This document shows positions 8,911 through 17,277 of a DNA stretch of 34,068 bases, in pieces; position 1 is the first letter of the stretch, and every line of letters starts with the position of its first letter. A program made the translations under genes and the position numbers. A model generated the notes under the pieces. That model did not search any database and was not told where the DNA came from. It worked only from the letters and a program-made list of their open reading frames with translations. Source of the stretch: a bacterium (GTDB lineage Bacteria > Babelota > Babeliae > Babelales > Vermiphilaceae); NCBI GenBank assembly GCA_021827875.1, contig JAKAUA010000066.1:1-34068 (forward strand). The letters run 5' to 3'.

Positions 8911-9924
8911 GTGGATAAGGTTATACAAATCAAAGACACCACCATTCAACCTATCGTTCTTATCAAATTTGGCTCATACCTGTATGGCACAGCAACTGCA
9001 GAATCTGATTTAGATCTAAAAGGCATATATTTACCTAGCGGCCGCAATATCATTCTACAAAGAGTTGTACCGACACTCTCACACACAAGAACAAAAATAC
9101 ACGGCGAAAAAAATACTGCAGAAGATGTGGATTGCGAATGGTATAGCGCTGCAAAATATCTCTCACTACTTGCAGAAGGCCAAATGGTTGCACTTGATAT
9201 GCTCTATGCGCCGGAAAACTGTATTTTGCAAATATCACCAACATGGGCAGCAATAAAAAAGTTAGCGCCCCAATTGCTTAATAAACAACTGCTCTCATTT
9301 GTGCGCTATTGTAAAGCACAAGCATATAAATATGGTATGAAAGGGTCGCGTATTCAGGCGGCACAGCTCTTACTTGATATGCTTACAAAAGCCGAAAATC
9401 TTCACGGCACAACAGCAAAATTGTACACCATTGCAGATGATATACAACAATTGGCTGCGCAGACAAAAGGTATATCTATTGGCACACAACCTACTGCAAA
9501 TGGCACAGAACTTGCTTATGTAGAAATTGGTGGCAAAAAAGCGCTTTTTAACAGTTCTTTGAAAATTGCTCGCACTATGGTGCAAAAATTATTAGAGGAA
9601 TACGGTCATCGCGCACAAGTTGCTGCTCTTAATAAAGGTGCCGATTGGAAAGCACTATCTCATGCGATCCGTATTGGCAATCAAGCGCTTGAATTCTTTA
9701 CCACTCACCACATAACGTTTCCACGGCCAGAAGCGGCTTATTTAATAGATATTAAACAAGGTAAAGTACCCTATCAAAAAGTTGCCGACGAAATAGAACA
9801 GTTGTTGATCAAAGTTGAGCAAGCCGCTCAGCGAACAACCCTACAAGAAACATTCGAAGAGGCGGCAATTGATAATTTCATTGAGCAGATCTATGTAGAA
9901 CAAATAAAAAGAGAATATCTATGA
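8911..9924 (+). CDS. Predicted nucleotidyltransferase (Pol-beta-like superfamily)
   Basis: IKFGSYLYGTATAESDLDLKGIYLP (GSx..SDLDLKG motif); GTG start with GAGGAA SD. Confidence 0.75.
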   Translation: MDKVIQIKDTTIQPIVLIKFGSYLYGTATAESDLDLKGIYLPSGRNIILQRVVPTLSHTRTKIHGEKNTAEDVDCEWYSAAKYLSLLAEGQMVALDMLYAPENCILQISPTWAAIKKLAPQLLNKQLLSFVRYCKAQAYKYGMKGSRIQAAQLLLDMLTKAENLHGTTAKLYTIADDIQQLAAQTKGISIGTQPTANGTELAYVEIGGKKALFNSSLKIARTMVQKLLEEYGHRAQVAALNKGADWKALSHAIRIGNQALEFFTTHHITFPRPEAAYLIDIKQGKVPYQKVADEIEQLLIKVEQAAQRTTLQETFEEAAIDNFIEQIYVEQIKREYL

Positions 9925-10727
9925 TACCACGCAGTACGATTAGCGATGATGCAAGAAAAATAATACAAGAACAGATTAAAGAATTTGCTACAGAACATAA
10001 TATACGAATCTTGCTTGCTATAGAATCGGGCAGTCGTGCATGGGGATTTCCATCACAGGATAGCGATTATGATGTGCGATTTATTTATGCACAAACAATG
10101 GATGATTATCTTTCAATCAAGCCAGAGCGTGATGTAATAGAACCCAAAATTACTCATAATGCCTTACTTGGTGTGCCATTTGACCTCTCAGGCTGGGATA
10201 TTCGCAAAGCATTGCGACTCGCACTTAAATCCAACCCGGTACTTTTTGAATGGCTTCAATCGCCAATCTGTTATGCCATTAATCAAGAAGTAACACAAAA
10301 AATTATGCACTTTGCGGCAAGCGTAGTTGATCTGAAACGTGTTCATTATCATTACTACCAACTGGCCGTGAGCGCATGGCTACAGATTGAAGAAGATCCT
10401 CAACAAGTTGTATTAAAGCGCTATTTTTATGCATTGCGTCCTGCATTAGCAGTACAATGGGTTACTACAAAATCACAAATTCCACCTATGGACTTATCAT
10501 CACTCGTACGTGACACTGTCAAAGATAAAGCATTAGAAAATGCGATTCTTGAATTGGTAACATTAAAATCGACAGCACAAGAAAAAGCAAAAATCCCGCA
10601 TGACAGTTTAATAGATTCATTTATTAAGCATGTATTGAGTGAGCATCGTATAGAACAAAGACCACCAGTCGCCACATCTGAATATCATGATGCAGACTTA
10701 TTATTCAGACGCATTATTCAAAGATAA
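9921..10727 (+). CDS. Predicted nucleotidyltransferase (YcgL/RlaP-like, COG3541-type)
   Basis: LLAIESGSRAWGFPSQDSDYDVRFIYAQ motif; ATGA overlap with the upstream gene. Confidence 0.8.
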   Translation: MIPRSTISDDARKIIQEQIKEFATEHNIRILLAIESGSRAWGFPSQDSDYDVRFIYAQTMDDYLSIKPERDVIEPKITHNALLGVPFDLSGWDIRKALRLALKSNPVLFEWLQSPICYAINQEVTQKIMHFAASVVDLKRVHYHYYQLAVSAWLQIEEDPQQVVLKRYFYALRPALAVQWVTTKSQIPPMDLSSLVRDTVKDKALENAILELVTLKSTAQEKAKIPHDSLIDSFIKHVLSEHRIEQRPPVATSEYHDADLLFRRIIQR

Positions 10728-10855
10728 TCAAATAATTATCAGAAACGTTTACAAAATTAAGCCTCAGCGTATCTGAATAAAAGCCATTTTGTATGTAGAA
10801 AGCACTATTTCAATGTGCTTAAAGTACTGCATATGTATTCATAATATTTTCATAC

Positions 10856-10884
10856 AAAAAAAGGCCGCATTTCTGCGACCTTTG
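10856..10884. terminator. Bidirectional intrinsic terminator between convergent genes
   Basis: AAAGGcCGCA tttc TGCGaCCTTT with A-tract upstream, between the stops at 10727 (+) and 10918 (-). Confidence 0.65.
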
Positions 10885-10917
10885 CATAGATAAAAGCAAT
10901 TTTTAAATAAGGTTCAA

Positions 10918-11205
10918 TTAACCAACTTTAACTGCTCTTACTGTTTCACGTAAGTTTTTGCCCGCTTTAAATCTTGGGACATTAACTTCGGGAAGATCAA
11001 TGCGTTGCTTTGTTGCAGGATTGATCCCTTTGCGTGCCGGACGACGTGAAAGCCAGAAGCTGCCAAAACCTGTTATTGAAACTTTCTCACCTTTTTTAAG
11101 AGTGCGTTCAATAATACGAGTTAATGATTCAACGATACGACATACATCTTTTTTGCTAAATGTTGTCTCTTCGCTGAGTGAATTGATTAATTCACTTTTG
11201 TTCAT
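10918..11205 (-). CDS. hup: HU/IHF family DNA-binding protein
   Basis: MNKSELINSLSEETTFSKKD...GEKVSITGFGSFWLSRRPARKGINPATKQRIDLPEVNVPRFKAGKNLRE. Confidence 0.95.
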   Translation of the reverse strand: MNKSELINSLSEETTFSKKDVCRIVESLTRIIERTLKKGEKVSITGFGSFWLSRRPARKGINPATKQRIDLPEVNVPRFKAGKNLRETVRAVKVG

Positions 11206-11367
11206 GATTAGCTCCTCATGATACGGTTGAACAAATGATTAAAACACTGCTTCTTCATTACGTCTCTTTTTTTCTTTACAATTCCTGTAACTTAGAGTAG
11301 TTGTATTTATTTGTTTGTCAAATTACAGATGAAAAAAGTTGTATGTTCAATAAAAATAGGAAAAATT

Positions 11368-12195
11368 ATGATATTAGTTGATACACATTGCCACATTAAC
11401 AACATGGTAAAGAAAGATTTTGATGTTCCATTATTACCTGCTCAGAATGCCGATATACAGAACATCATCAGACAAGCAGCAGATAATGATGTTGCATTAA
11501 TTATTAATGTCGGCACATCATTGGTTGAAAGTAAAAATTCTATTACCATCGCAAAACAATCAGACCATGTATACGCGGCAATCGGCATCCACCCGAATGA
11601 TGCAACAAGCTCATGGATGACTGATTTTAAAGAATTAGTAATGTTAGCAAAGCATAAAGAAGAACATAAAATTGTTGCGATTGGTGAATGTGGCCTCGAC
11701 ATGCACTATCCCGATTATAACTTGCAACGACAAAAGGATGTTTTTAAGGCGCATATAGAACTTGCATTGGAGCATAATCTTGCATTACTCGTACACACAC
11801 GCGATGCGCGAGATGAGACACTGCGCTCATTAGAAGAATTTAAAGGGCAAATTACGCGTGGCGTAATTCATTGCTTTTCAGAAGATCAAGCATTTGCAAA
11901 TACGGTAATTGAGTGGAATTTTTATTTAGGCATTGGCGGTACTATCACCTATCCTAAAAATAACGCACTGCGCGATATTGTGATTAACACGTCGCTGCAA
12001 CATATAGTGCTTGAAACTGATGCGCCATTTCTGCCGATTCAAACAATGCGCGGCAAACAAAATCATCCGCAATATATAAAAAATATTGCAGAATATATTG
12101 CTCATTTGCGTCAAGAATCTCTAGAATCTTTTGCACAAACAACAACGGCAAATGCACTTAAGCTCTGCAAATTACAAGACAAATTTAGTTTTTAG
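11368..12195 (+). CDS. tatD: TatD family metal-dependent hydrolase
   Basis: MILVDTHCHIN, AAIGIHPND, AIGECGLDMH, LLVHTRDA, VIHCFS, LETDAPFL; start corrected to 11368. Confidence 0.93.
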   Translation: MILVDTHCHINNMVKKDFDVPLLPAQNADIQNIIRQAADNDVALIINVGTSLVESKNSITIAKQSDHVYAAIGIHPNDATSSWMTDFKELVMLAKHKEEHKIVAIGECGLDMHYPDYNLQRQKDVFKAHIELALEHNLALLVHTRDARDETLRSLEEFKGQITRGVIHCFSEDQAFANTVIEWNFYLGIGGTITYPKNNALRDIVINTSLQHIVLETDAPFLPIQTMRGKQNHPQYIKNIAEYIAHLRQESLESFAQTTTANALKLCKLQDKFSF

Positions 12196-13603
12196 CAGTC
12201 AAGCGAGAAACAAGAATAATAACCATACAACCAATCATAAAGCCGGGTACCACTTCGTTAACGGTATAACCACCTAACGTGAGCCCGGCAAGACGCCAGA
12301 CTATAGCTGCGCAACCACCGCTTAAGATGCCCCAAAACGCGCCGTAGCGATTAATTTTGTGTGTATACAGAGACAGCAGCGTTAACGGCCCAAATGACGC
12401 GCCGAGGCCACCCCATGCTAATTGCACGAGATCAAATATAGAAGTAGTGCCATACCACGCAATGACACAGGCAACGCCGGCAACAACAAGAATGGTCATG
12501 CGGAAAATCCAAATAAGCTCTTTAGATGTGGCGCGCACATGATAAAATTTTTTATACAAATCATGCGCAACAATGCCACCCAACACCAACATCTGCGCAT
12601 TCATAGTAGACAGCGTCGCTGAAAGAATGCCGCACAAAATTAATCCCGCAATAAAGCTCGGGAATAATTGCAATGTCATAGTAATAAAAAGCAATTCAGG
12701 ATTTGCGAGTGAGGCAAAATATGCAATACCAACAAAACCGGCCAGTAATGCTCCTGAAAGTGCCAATACTTGCCAAATAATGCCAATATATTTTGACTTA
12801 TACATTAAAGTCACATCTTTTGCTGCCATAAATTTAGATAAAATGTGCGGCATACCAAAATAGCCAAGACCCCAGGCGATTGGCCCGAGCAGAATTTGTA
12901 ACAATGATGTCGAGCTGGACCATACTGAGAGCGAGACGCCTTTTGTATGCGCTGCCGCAATAATTGCCGGATAACCACCAACGTTGTAATAACCCAAAAT
13001 GGCAGTAACTAAAATAGCGAATAATAAAAAGATACCTTGGAAAAAATCTACCCATGCCGCTGCTACAAAACCACCCAAGAGCGTATATACCAAAATAACT
13101 GCTACGGTACTTAATCCACCAATCATTCCTGACAAACCAAAAATCGAATTCAGCAAATCACCCACACCTTTAATGCCCGCTGCCAAGTAAATAGTAAAGA
13201 AAAAAGTCATAATACAGGCACTTAGTATGCTAATACCGCCATTTTTATCATCATATTTATTATCAAAGTATGAGGTAAGTGTGGGTGATTTGTAGTGCGC
13301 TGTTGCACGACGTAATGCGGGAGCCACATAGTGCCATGCCATAAACATGCCACCTATCAATCCGATTGCAACCCAAATATCTATCATGCCATGCAGATAA
13401 ATTGCAGCAGGAAATCCCATAAACAACCAGCTACTCATATCTGCTGCATGTGCCGATATTGCAGTAACCCACCAATTAATAGAACGTTCGCCCGTTATAA
13501 AATTTGATGCAGAGGTAGCACCCTGCGCACGCGATGCAGATAATCCAATAAGTAATAAGATGGCAATATAGACACAAAAAGCTGCTAACATCCAGGTAAT
13601 CAC
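12185..13603 (-). CDS. putP: Sodium:solute symporter (SSS family, PutP-like)
   Basis: About 12 TM segments; SAHAADMSSWLFMGFPAAIYLHG, GILSATLSTMNAQMLVLGGIVAHDLYKKF; GTG start preceded by AGGAG. Confidence 0.88.
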   Translation of the reverse strand: MITWMLAAFCVYIAILLLIGLSASRAQGATSASNFITGERSINWWVTAISAHAADMSSWLFMGFPAAIYLHGMIDIWVAIGLIGGMFMAWHYVAPALRRATAHYKSPTLTSYFDNKYDDKNGGISILSACIMTFFFTIYLAAGIKGVGDLLNSIFGLSGMIGGLSTVAVILVYTLLGGFVAAAWVDFFQGIFLLFAILVTAILGYYNVGGYPAIIAAAHTKGVSLSVWSSSTSLLQILLGPIAWGLGYFGMPHILSKFMAAKDVTLMYKSKYIGIIWQVLALSGALLAGFVGIAYFASLANPELLFITMTLQLFPSFIAGLILCGILSATLSTMNAQMLVLGGIVAHDLYKKFYHVRATSKELIWIFRMTILVVAGVACVIAWYGTTSIFDLVQLAWGGLGASFGPLTLLSLYTHKINRYGAFWGILSGGCAAIVWRLAGLTLGGYTVNEVVPGFMIGCMVIILVSRLTAKN

Positions 13604-13667
13604 ACCAGGCTCCTGATAATAATATGTATGGTATTTCTATTAACTAGCATACCAAAATTGATTCTCG

Positions 13668-14132
13668 TTAGCCACGAAGCATGCGTTTGAATCCCAAATC
13701 AAGCCACAAATGTGAAATTGCACCCGTGATAAAAAAGAATGCATCAAGATAAAAAATGTCTTGGCAATTGGGCATATATGAACAAAGTACCATCGCTAGA
13801 CCCAATGGCAGCAATGTGATAAACCATATACGGTGAAAAATGCCACGATGGCGCACTAGTTGTGGAATAACTGCAACAACACCTATCATTGCCATCATGG
13901 TGTACCGCTTAAGAAAAAAGAAATATCCCAATAGCAATGTCATAAACCAATAAAAATAGTTCTGCCCCTTACTTTTTATATCAACATCGGGGAACAGCGA
14001 ACCTGCCAAGCAGAAGAACAACCATTCCACGCCAGTAAAAATAGTTGGCCAGGTGTTGAATGCGGCGACAATGTATAATGAAACAAGATATGCGATTAAT
14101 CCACCGACAAGATGGCCTTTATAATTGGGCAT
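13668..14132 (-). CDS. Membrane-bound metal-dependent hydrolase-like protein (YdjM/DUF457 type)
   Basis: MPNYKGHLVGGLIAY...GSLFPDVDIKSKGQ...RHRGIFH...GAISHLWLDLGFKR; start corrected to 14132. Confidence 0.7.
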   Translation of the reverse strand: MPNYKGHLVGGLIAYLVSLYIVAAFNTWPTIFTGVEWLFFCLAGSLFPDVDIKSKGQNYFYWFMTLLLGYFFFLKRYTMMAMIGVVAVIPQLVRHRGIFHRIWFITLLPLGLAMVLCSYMPNCQDIFYLDAFFFITGAISHLWLDLGFKRMLRG

Positions 14133-14532
14133 AATTACTACTTTGTACTTTATTAAGCTGTGTAATATAAACGCTATAATCTTGATATTGACCAAGATGT
14201 GTTGAAGGTATTATTTTAAATTTATTATTCACCCAACAATTTTTTTTAATAACTTTTTTACAGGGAATTCCATTATTCATCATAAGAAATCTGGTGGTAA
14301 TGCCTCGTGCAATAAAAAATTTTACATGATCAGGCATGCCAACAATGGCGCTTACTTCATTATCATCCAATTTTCGATATTCGGGACCATTATCTACATA
14401 GGAATTTCTAACATTTACACCTTCCCCTAACATGGTCTCGTCTAATTGCACCATTGGCTCTTTATGCATCGCTGCTATCGATGCGCTAGACACACAACTC
14501 AATAACAACACAATCATTATGTTATTTTTCAT
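14119..14532 (-). CDS. Hypothetical secreted protein
   Basis: Internal start at 14532 gives signal peptide MKNNIMIVLLLSCVSSASIAAM. Confidence 0.55.
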   Translation of the reverse strand: MKNNIMIVLLLSCVSSASIAAMHKEPMVQLDETMLGEGVNVRNSYVDNGPEYRKLDDNEVSAIVGMPDHVKFFIARGITTRFLMMNNGIPCKKVIKKNCWVNNKFKIIPSTHLGQYQDYSVYITQLNKVQSSNYAQL

Positions 14533-14540
14533 AACGCTCC

Positions 14541-15704
14541 TCAACTTAATTTTACTTGGCGTGTACCAGGATAGTAAAACTGTAAAATACTTTGATAATC
14601 CCACCCATCTTTTACCATTTCTCGTGCGCCCCACTGACACAAACCAATATGGTGTCCATAACCGCGCCCGCTAATAGTAAAGATAGATCCTCGTCTGCGT
14701 ATCATAAAACAATAACTTTTTACCTCGGGAAATAGCGAATATAATTTTTTCCCACTGATTGTTTCTGTTTTCCTACCGCATCGCAACAACACTTCTTCTA
14801 CCAACCCCGCTTTATCAAATTTACTTACTTTTAATTCTCGCAAGCGCACATCATAAGGAAATAAATCATTAAATATGCGCTCTACATTCTTTATATCAAA
14901 CTCCTTGGACCAATTATATATTTTGCATTGCTTGCAAAAAGTACAAGGATAATCTCGCGATAAATAGGGCGCTTTTTTAAAATCAAAATCGGCAATACGT
15001 GATGGAATTACCCCCCCACAACAGCAATCAAACATGGCAATAATCGGTTTATCATCATACGCCAAAAAAACTCCGATAGTTTGTTCAACCGCTGCTTTTA
15101 GCACTTTATTATCATGAACACCCGAATACGTTTGATGAGTATTACTATTTTTAACGTGATACGGCACATCAGATTTGTTTGCACGCATAATCATAGCCAT
15201 GGCATAACTGCGACAAGCAATGGCAAAAACCTTATTTACTTCCAGTGGCCAACCGGGCCAACTTTCTGTTTTTAATACCGAGCAGACATAATCTTCGAGC
15301 CCAACAAGATTAATCAGATACTGCTTGTCATCTTTTATTGCTACAAAAAATGAGCCGGCATATGATTTGCCATGAAATGAAAGGTGTCCTTTAGTAGGAC
15401 TTACAATGATTTCTTGCGCTTTTGTTTTATGAGAATTTAAAGAGATATGTCCCTTGCGCACCGCAACCGATAAATCCCTGGTGCGTAGATTAATTTTTTT
15501 GCTCTGATCGTGCGGATCTATAATAGTTACATCGGCCTCTGAAATAATATGCCACGATTTGTGTATATGAATAGGCTGCTCGTCGAGCAATACTTTAACG
15601 CGTATTTGTTTAGTAGGAAAAGATGATGTTTGAGTTTTTGCTTCATCTACAAAAAAAACATTAGAACATAATATGATGATCAGCAAGCATTTTTTTAAAT
15701 GCAT
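14541..15704 (-). CDS. SpoIID/LytB domain protein (putative lytic transglycosylase)
   Basis: GLEDYVCSVLKTESWPGWPLEVNKVFAIACRSYAM; SGRGYGHHIGLCQWGAREMVKDGWDYQSILQFYYPGT; signal peptide. Confidence 0.9.
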   Translation of the reverse strand: MHLKKCLLIIILCSNVFFVDEAKTQTSSFPTKQIRVKVLLDEQPIHIHKSWHIISEADVTIIDPHDQSKKINLRTRDLSVAVRKGHISLNSHKTKAQEIIVSPTKGHLSFHGKSYAGSFFVAIKDDKQYLINLVGLEDYVCSVLKTESWPGWPLEVNKVFAIACRSYAMAMIMRANKSDVPYHVKNSNTHQTYSGVHDNKVLKAAVEQTIGVFLAYDDKPIIAMFDCCCGGVIPSRIADFDFKKAPYLSRDYPCTFCKQCKIYNWSKEFDIKNVERIFNDLFPYDVRLRELKVSKFDKAGLVEEVLLRCGRKTETISGKKLYSLFPEVKSYCFMIRRRGSIFTISGRGYGHHIGLCQWGAREMVKDGWDYQSILQFYYPGTRQVKLS

Positions 15705-16179
15705 CTGGTACCCCTATTTTTTCATCTATGCCTTTATTTGCTAATTCATCTGCTACGGTATTTTTTTCTCGCAGGACATGCATAATTTTGTGACTCGTTG
15801 GTGCTAATAATTGCTTAGCCAATACATGCAACGGCTGTAATTCGCTATTTTTTACGCGATAGGCACCTAATAATTGCCGTACCAGCAACTGAGAATCTGA
15901 TATAACCTCAAGAAAATCACCCTGCTGAATCTGTAATTTTATAAAGAATAAACCTAACAAAAGTGCCAAATACTCTGCTTGATTATTCGTACGCTTACCT
16001 AAAAAGAAACCATGCTTCTGATCTGCGGCCCCAGATTTAACAATGTAAATACCGGCACCCGATGGCCCAGGATTATTGCGCGATGCCCCATCGACATATA
16101 CTTGCCAAAGCACAGACTTTCTCTTTGTAGGTATTTCTTTTTCAGGAGTAATTTCACCAAATAATGATAGTTGCTTCAT
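15661..16179 (-). CDS. rnhA: Ribonuclease HI family protein
   Basis: VYVDGASRNNPGPSGAGIYI, NNQAEYLALLLGL, EVISDSQLLVRQL, NTVADELANKG retain the RNase H acidic residues. Confidence 0.9.
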   Translation of the reverse strand: MKQLSLFGEITPEKEIPTKRKSVLWQVYVDGASRNNPGPSGAGIYIVKSGAADQKHGFFLGKRTNNQAEYLALLLGLFFIKLQIQQGDFLEVISDSQLLVRQLLGAYRVKNSELQPLHVLAKQLLAPTSHKIMHVLREKNTVADELANKGIDEKIGVPDAFKKMLADHHIMF

Positions 16180-16181
16180 AG

Positions 16182-16907
16182 TTAGATGCCCTGCTCAATT
16201 TCAACAGTTCCGGGAATATAGAGAAAGCGGAAACAGTTTCTGCACTGAAGCAATGCTCTTTTGCGCAATCGTTGTAGATCACTTAAAATTATAGTTTGAA
16301 AACAAGCACTGCAGCTATCGTTCTCTACAGGTACTACCGGATCCGAGATTCGCTCGCGCATGACACTATATTTTTCTAACCATTCATCAGGAATGCTAAT
16401 CAATTTTTCAGGGCGAGAGTTTTCTATGCGCTTGAACCGTTCTGTATGTTGGGCAAGCAATTCTTGTTGTTCATGCTCAGATCCATTCAGGCGGCGCATT
16501 TTTTCTTCTGCGTCTTTAGCAGCTTGATCCAGGGCACGTTTTGCTTGATCAAGTTTATGCCATGATTCTACAATCTGGCCTTCTAAATCATGCTGCTTTT
16601 TCTTAATAGTTTCCAAATCAGCCGTAAGCACAAAATAATCCTTAGGATTTTTGAGTGTATCAAGCTGCTGTTTTTTGAGCTGTTCTTGATCTTCTAGTGT
16701 TTTCATCTCAAGTTCATAGACATCAACTATTTTTTTAGCTTGATGTAACTCTTGTTGTACTTGTTCTCTTTTTCTATCTAGAAGAAGCTTCTCTTGCGCT
16801 ATTTTATCAAGCGTATCTTGAGTTTGCGCAATTTGCTGTTTTAACGAATAAATATCTTGATCGAATTGGATAAGGTCGATGAATGATTGAAATGGATCGC
16901 GATTCAT
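16182..16907 (-). CDS. C4-type zinc ribbon protein (DUF164-like) with N-terminal coiled coil
   Basis: Long coiled coil followed by SCSACFQTIILSDLQRLRKRALLQCRNCFRFLYIP (two CxxC pairs). Confidence 0.85.
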   Translation of the reverse strand: MNRDPFQSFIDLIQFDQDIYSLKQQIAQTQDTLDKIAQEKLLLDRKREQVQQELHQAKKIVDVYELEMKTLEDQEQLKKQQLDTLKNPKDYFVLTADLETIKKKQHDLEGQIVESWHKLDQAKRALDQAAKDAEEKMRRLNGSEHEQQELLAQHTERFKRIENSRPEKLISIPDEWLEKYSVMRERISDPVVPVENDSCSACFQTIILSDLQRLRKRALLQCRNCFRFLYIPGTVEIEQGI

Positions 16908-16952
16908 TAGTATTTCCTACTGCATCAATCATTTAAAAAGCTGGCCGCTCTC

Positions 16953-17038
16953 GTCTTCGCTTCTGTAGTATTAATTTTCCTACAGTGGCGCTAGCCAGGC
17001 GTAGCTTGCCGAGGTTGAAGCCCCGGATAAGCGAAGAC
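16953..17038. repeat. Intergenic palindromic element
   Basis: Outer arms GTCTTCGCTT (16953-16962) / AAGCGAAGAC (17029-17038); inner hairpin CTGTAG (16963-16968) / CTACAG (16980-16985); GC-rich middle. Confidence 0.6.
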
Positions 17039-17115
17039 TGGTGGGCCCACCAGGACTTGAACCTGGGACCTCTCGGTTATGAGCCGATTGCTCTAACCAA
17101 CTGAGCTATGGGCCC
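17039..17115 (-). tRNA. tRNA with CAT anticodon (Ile2 or Met), CCA encoded
   Basis: GGGCCCATAGCTCAGTTGGTTAGAGCAATCGGCTCATAACCGAGAGGTCCCAGGTTCAAGTCCTGGTGGGCCCACCA: 7-bp acceptor, D arm, CTCATAA loop, T arm. Confidence 0.95.
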
Positions 17116-17277
17116 CCACCAAATGTGCTAATTGCACGCTTATAAGATAAAAGAAATCTCATCATTTGTGAAGCAGATCTTTATATGGACAAAACTGTTC
17201 ACATTTTATCTACATCTGTTGTAGGAATATCTATAAGACGCCTTATCACATTTTATCTCTCATTCTATGAGGCATAT

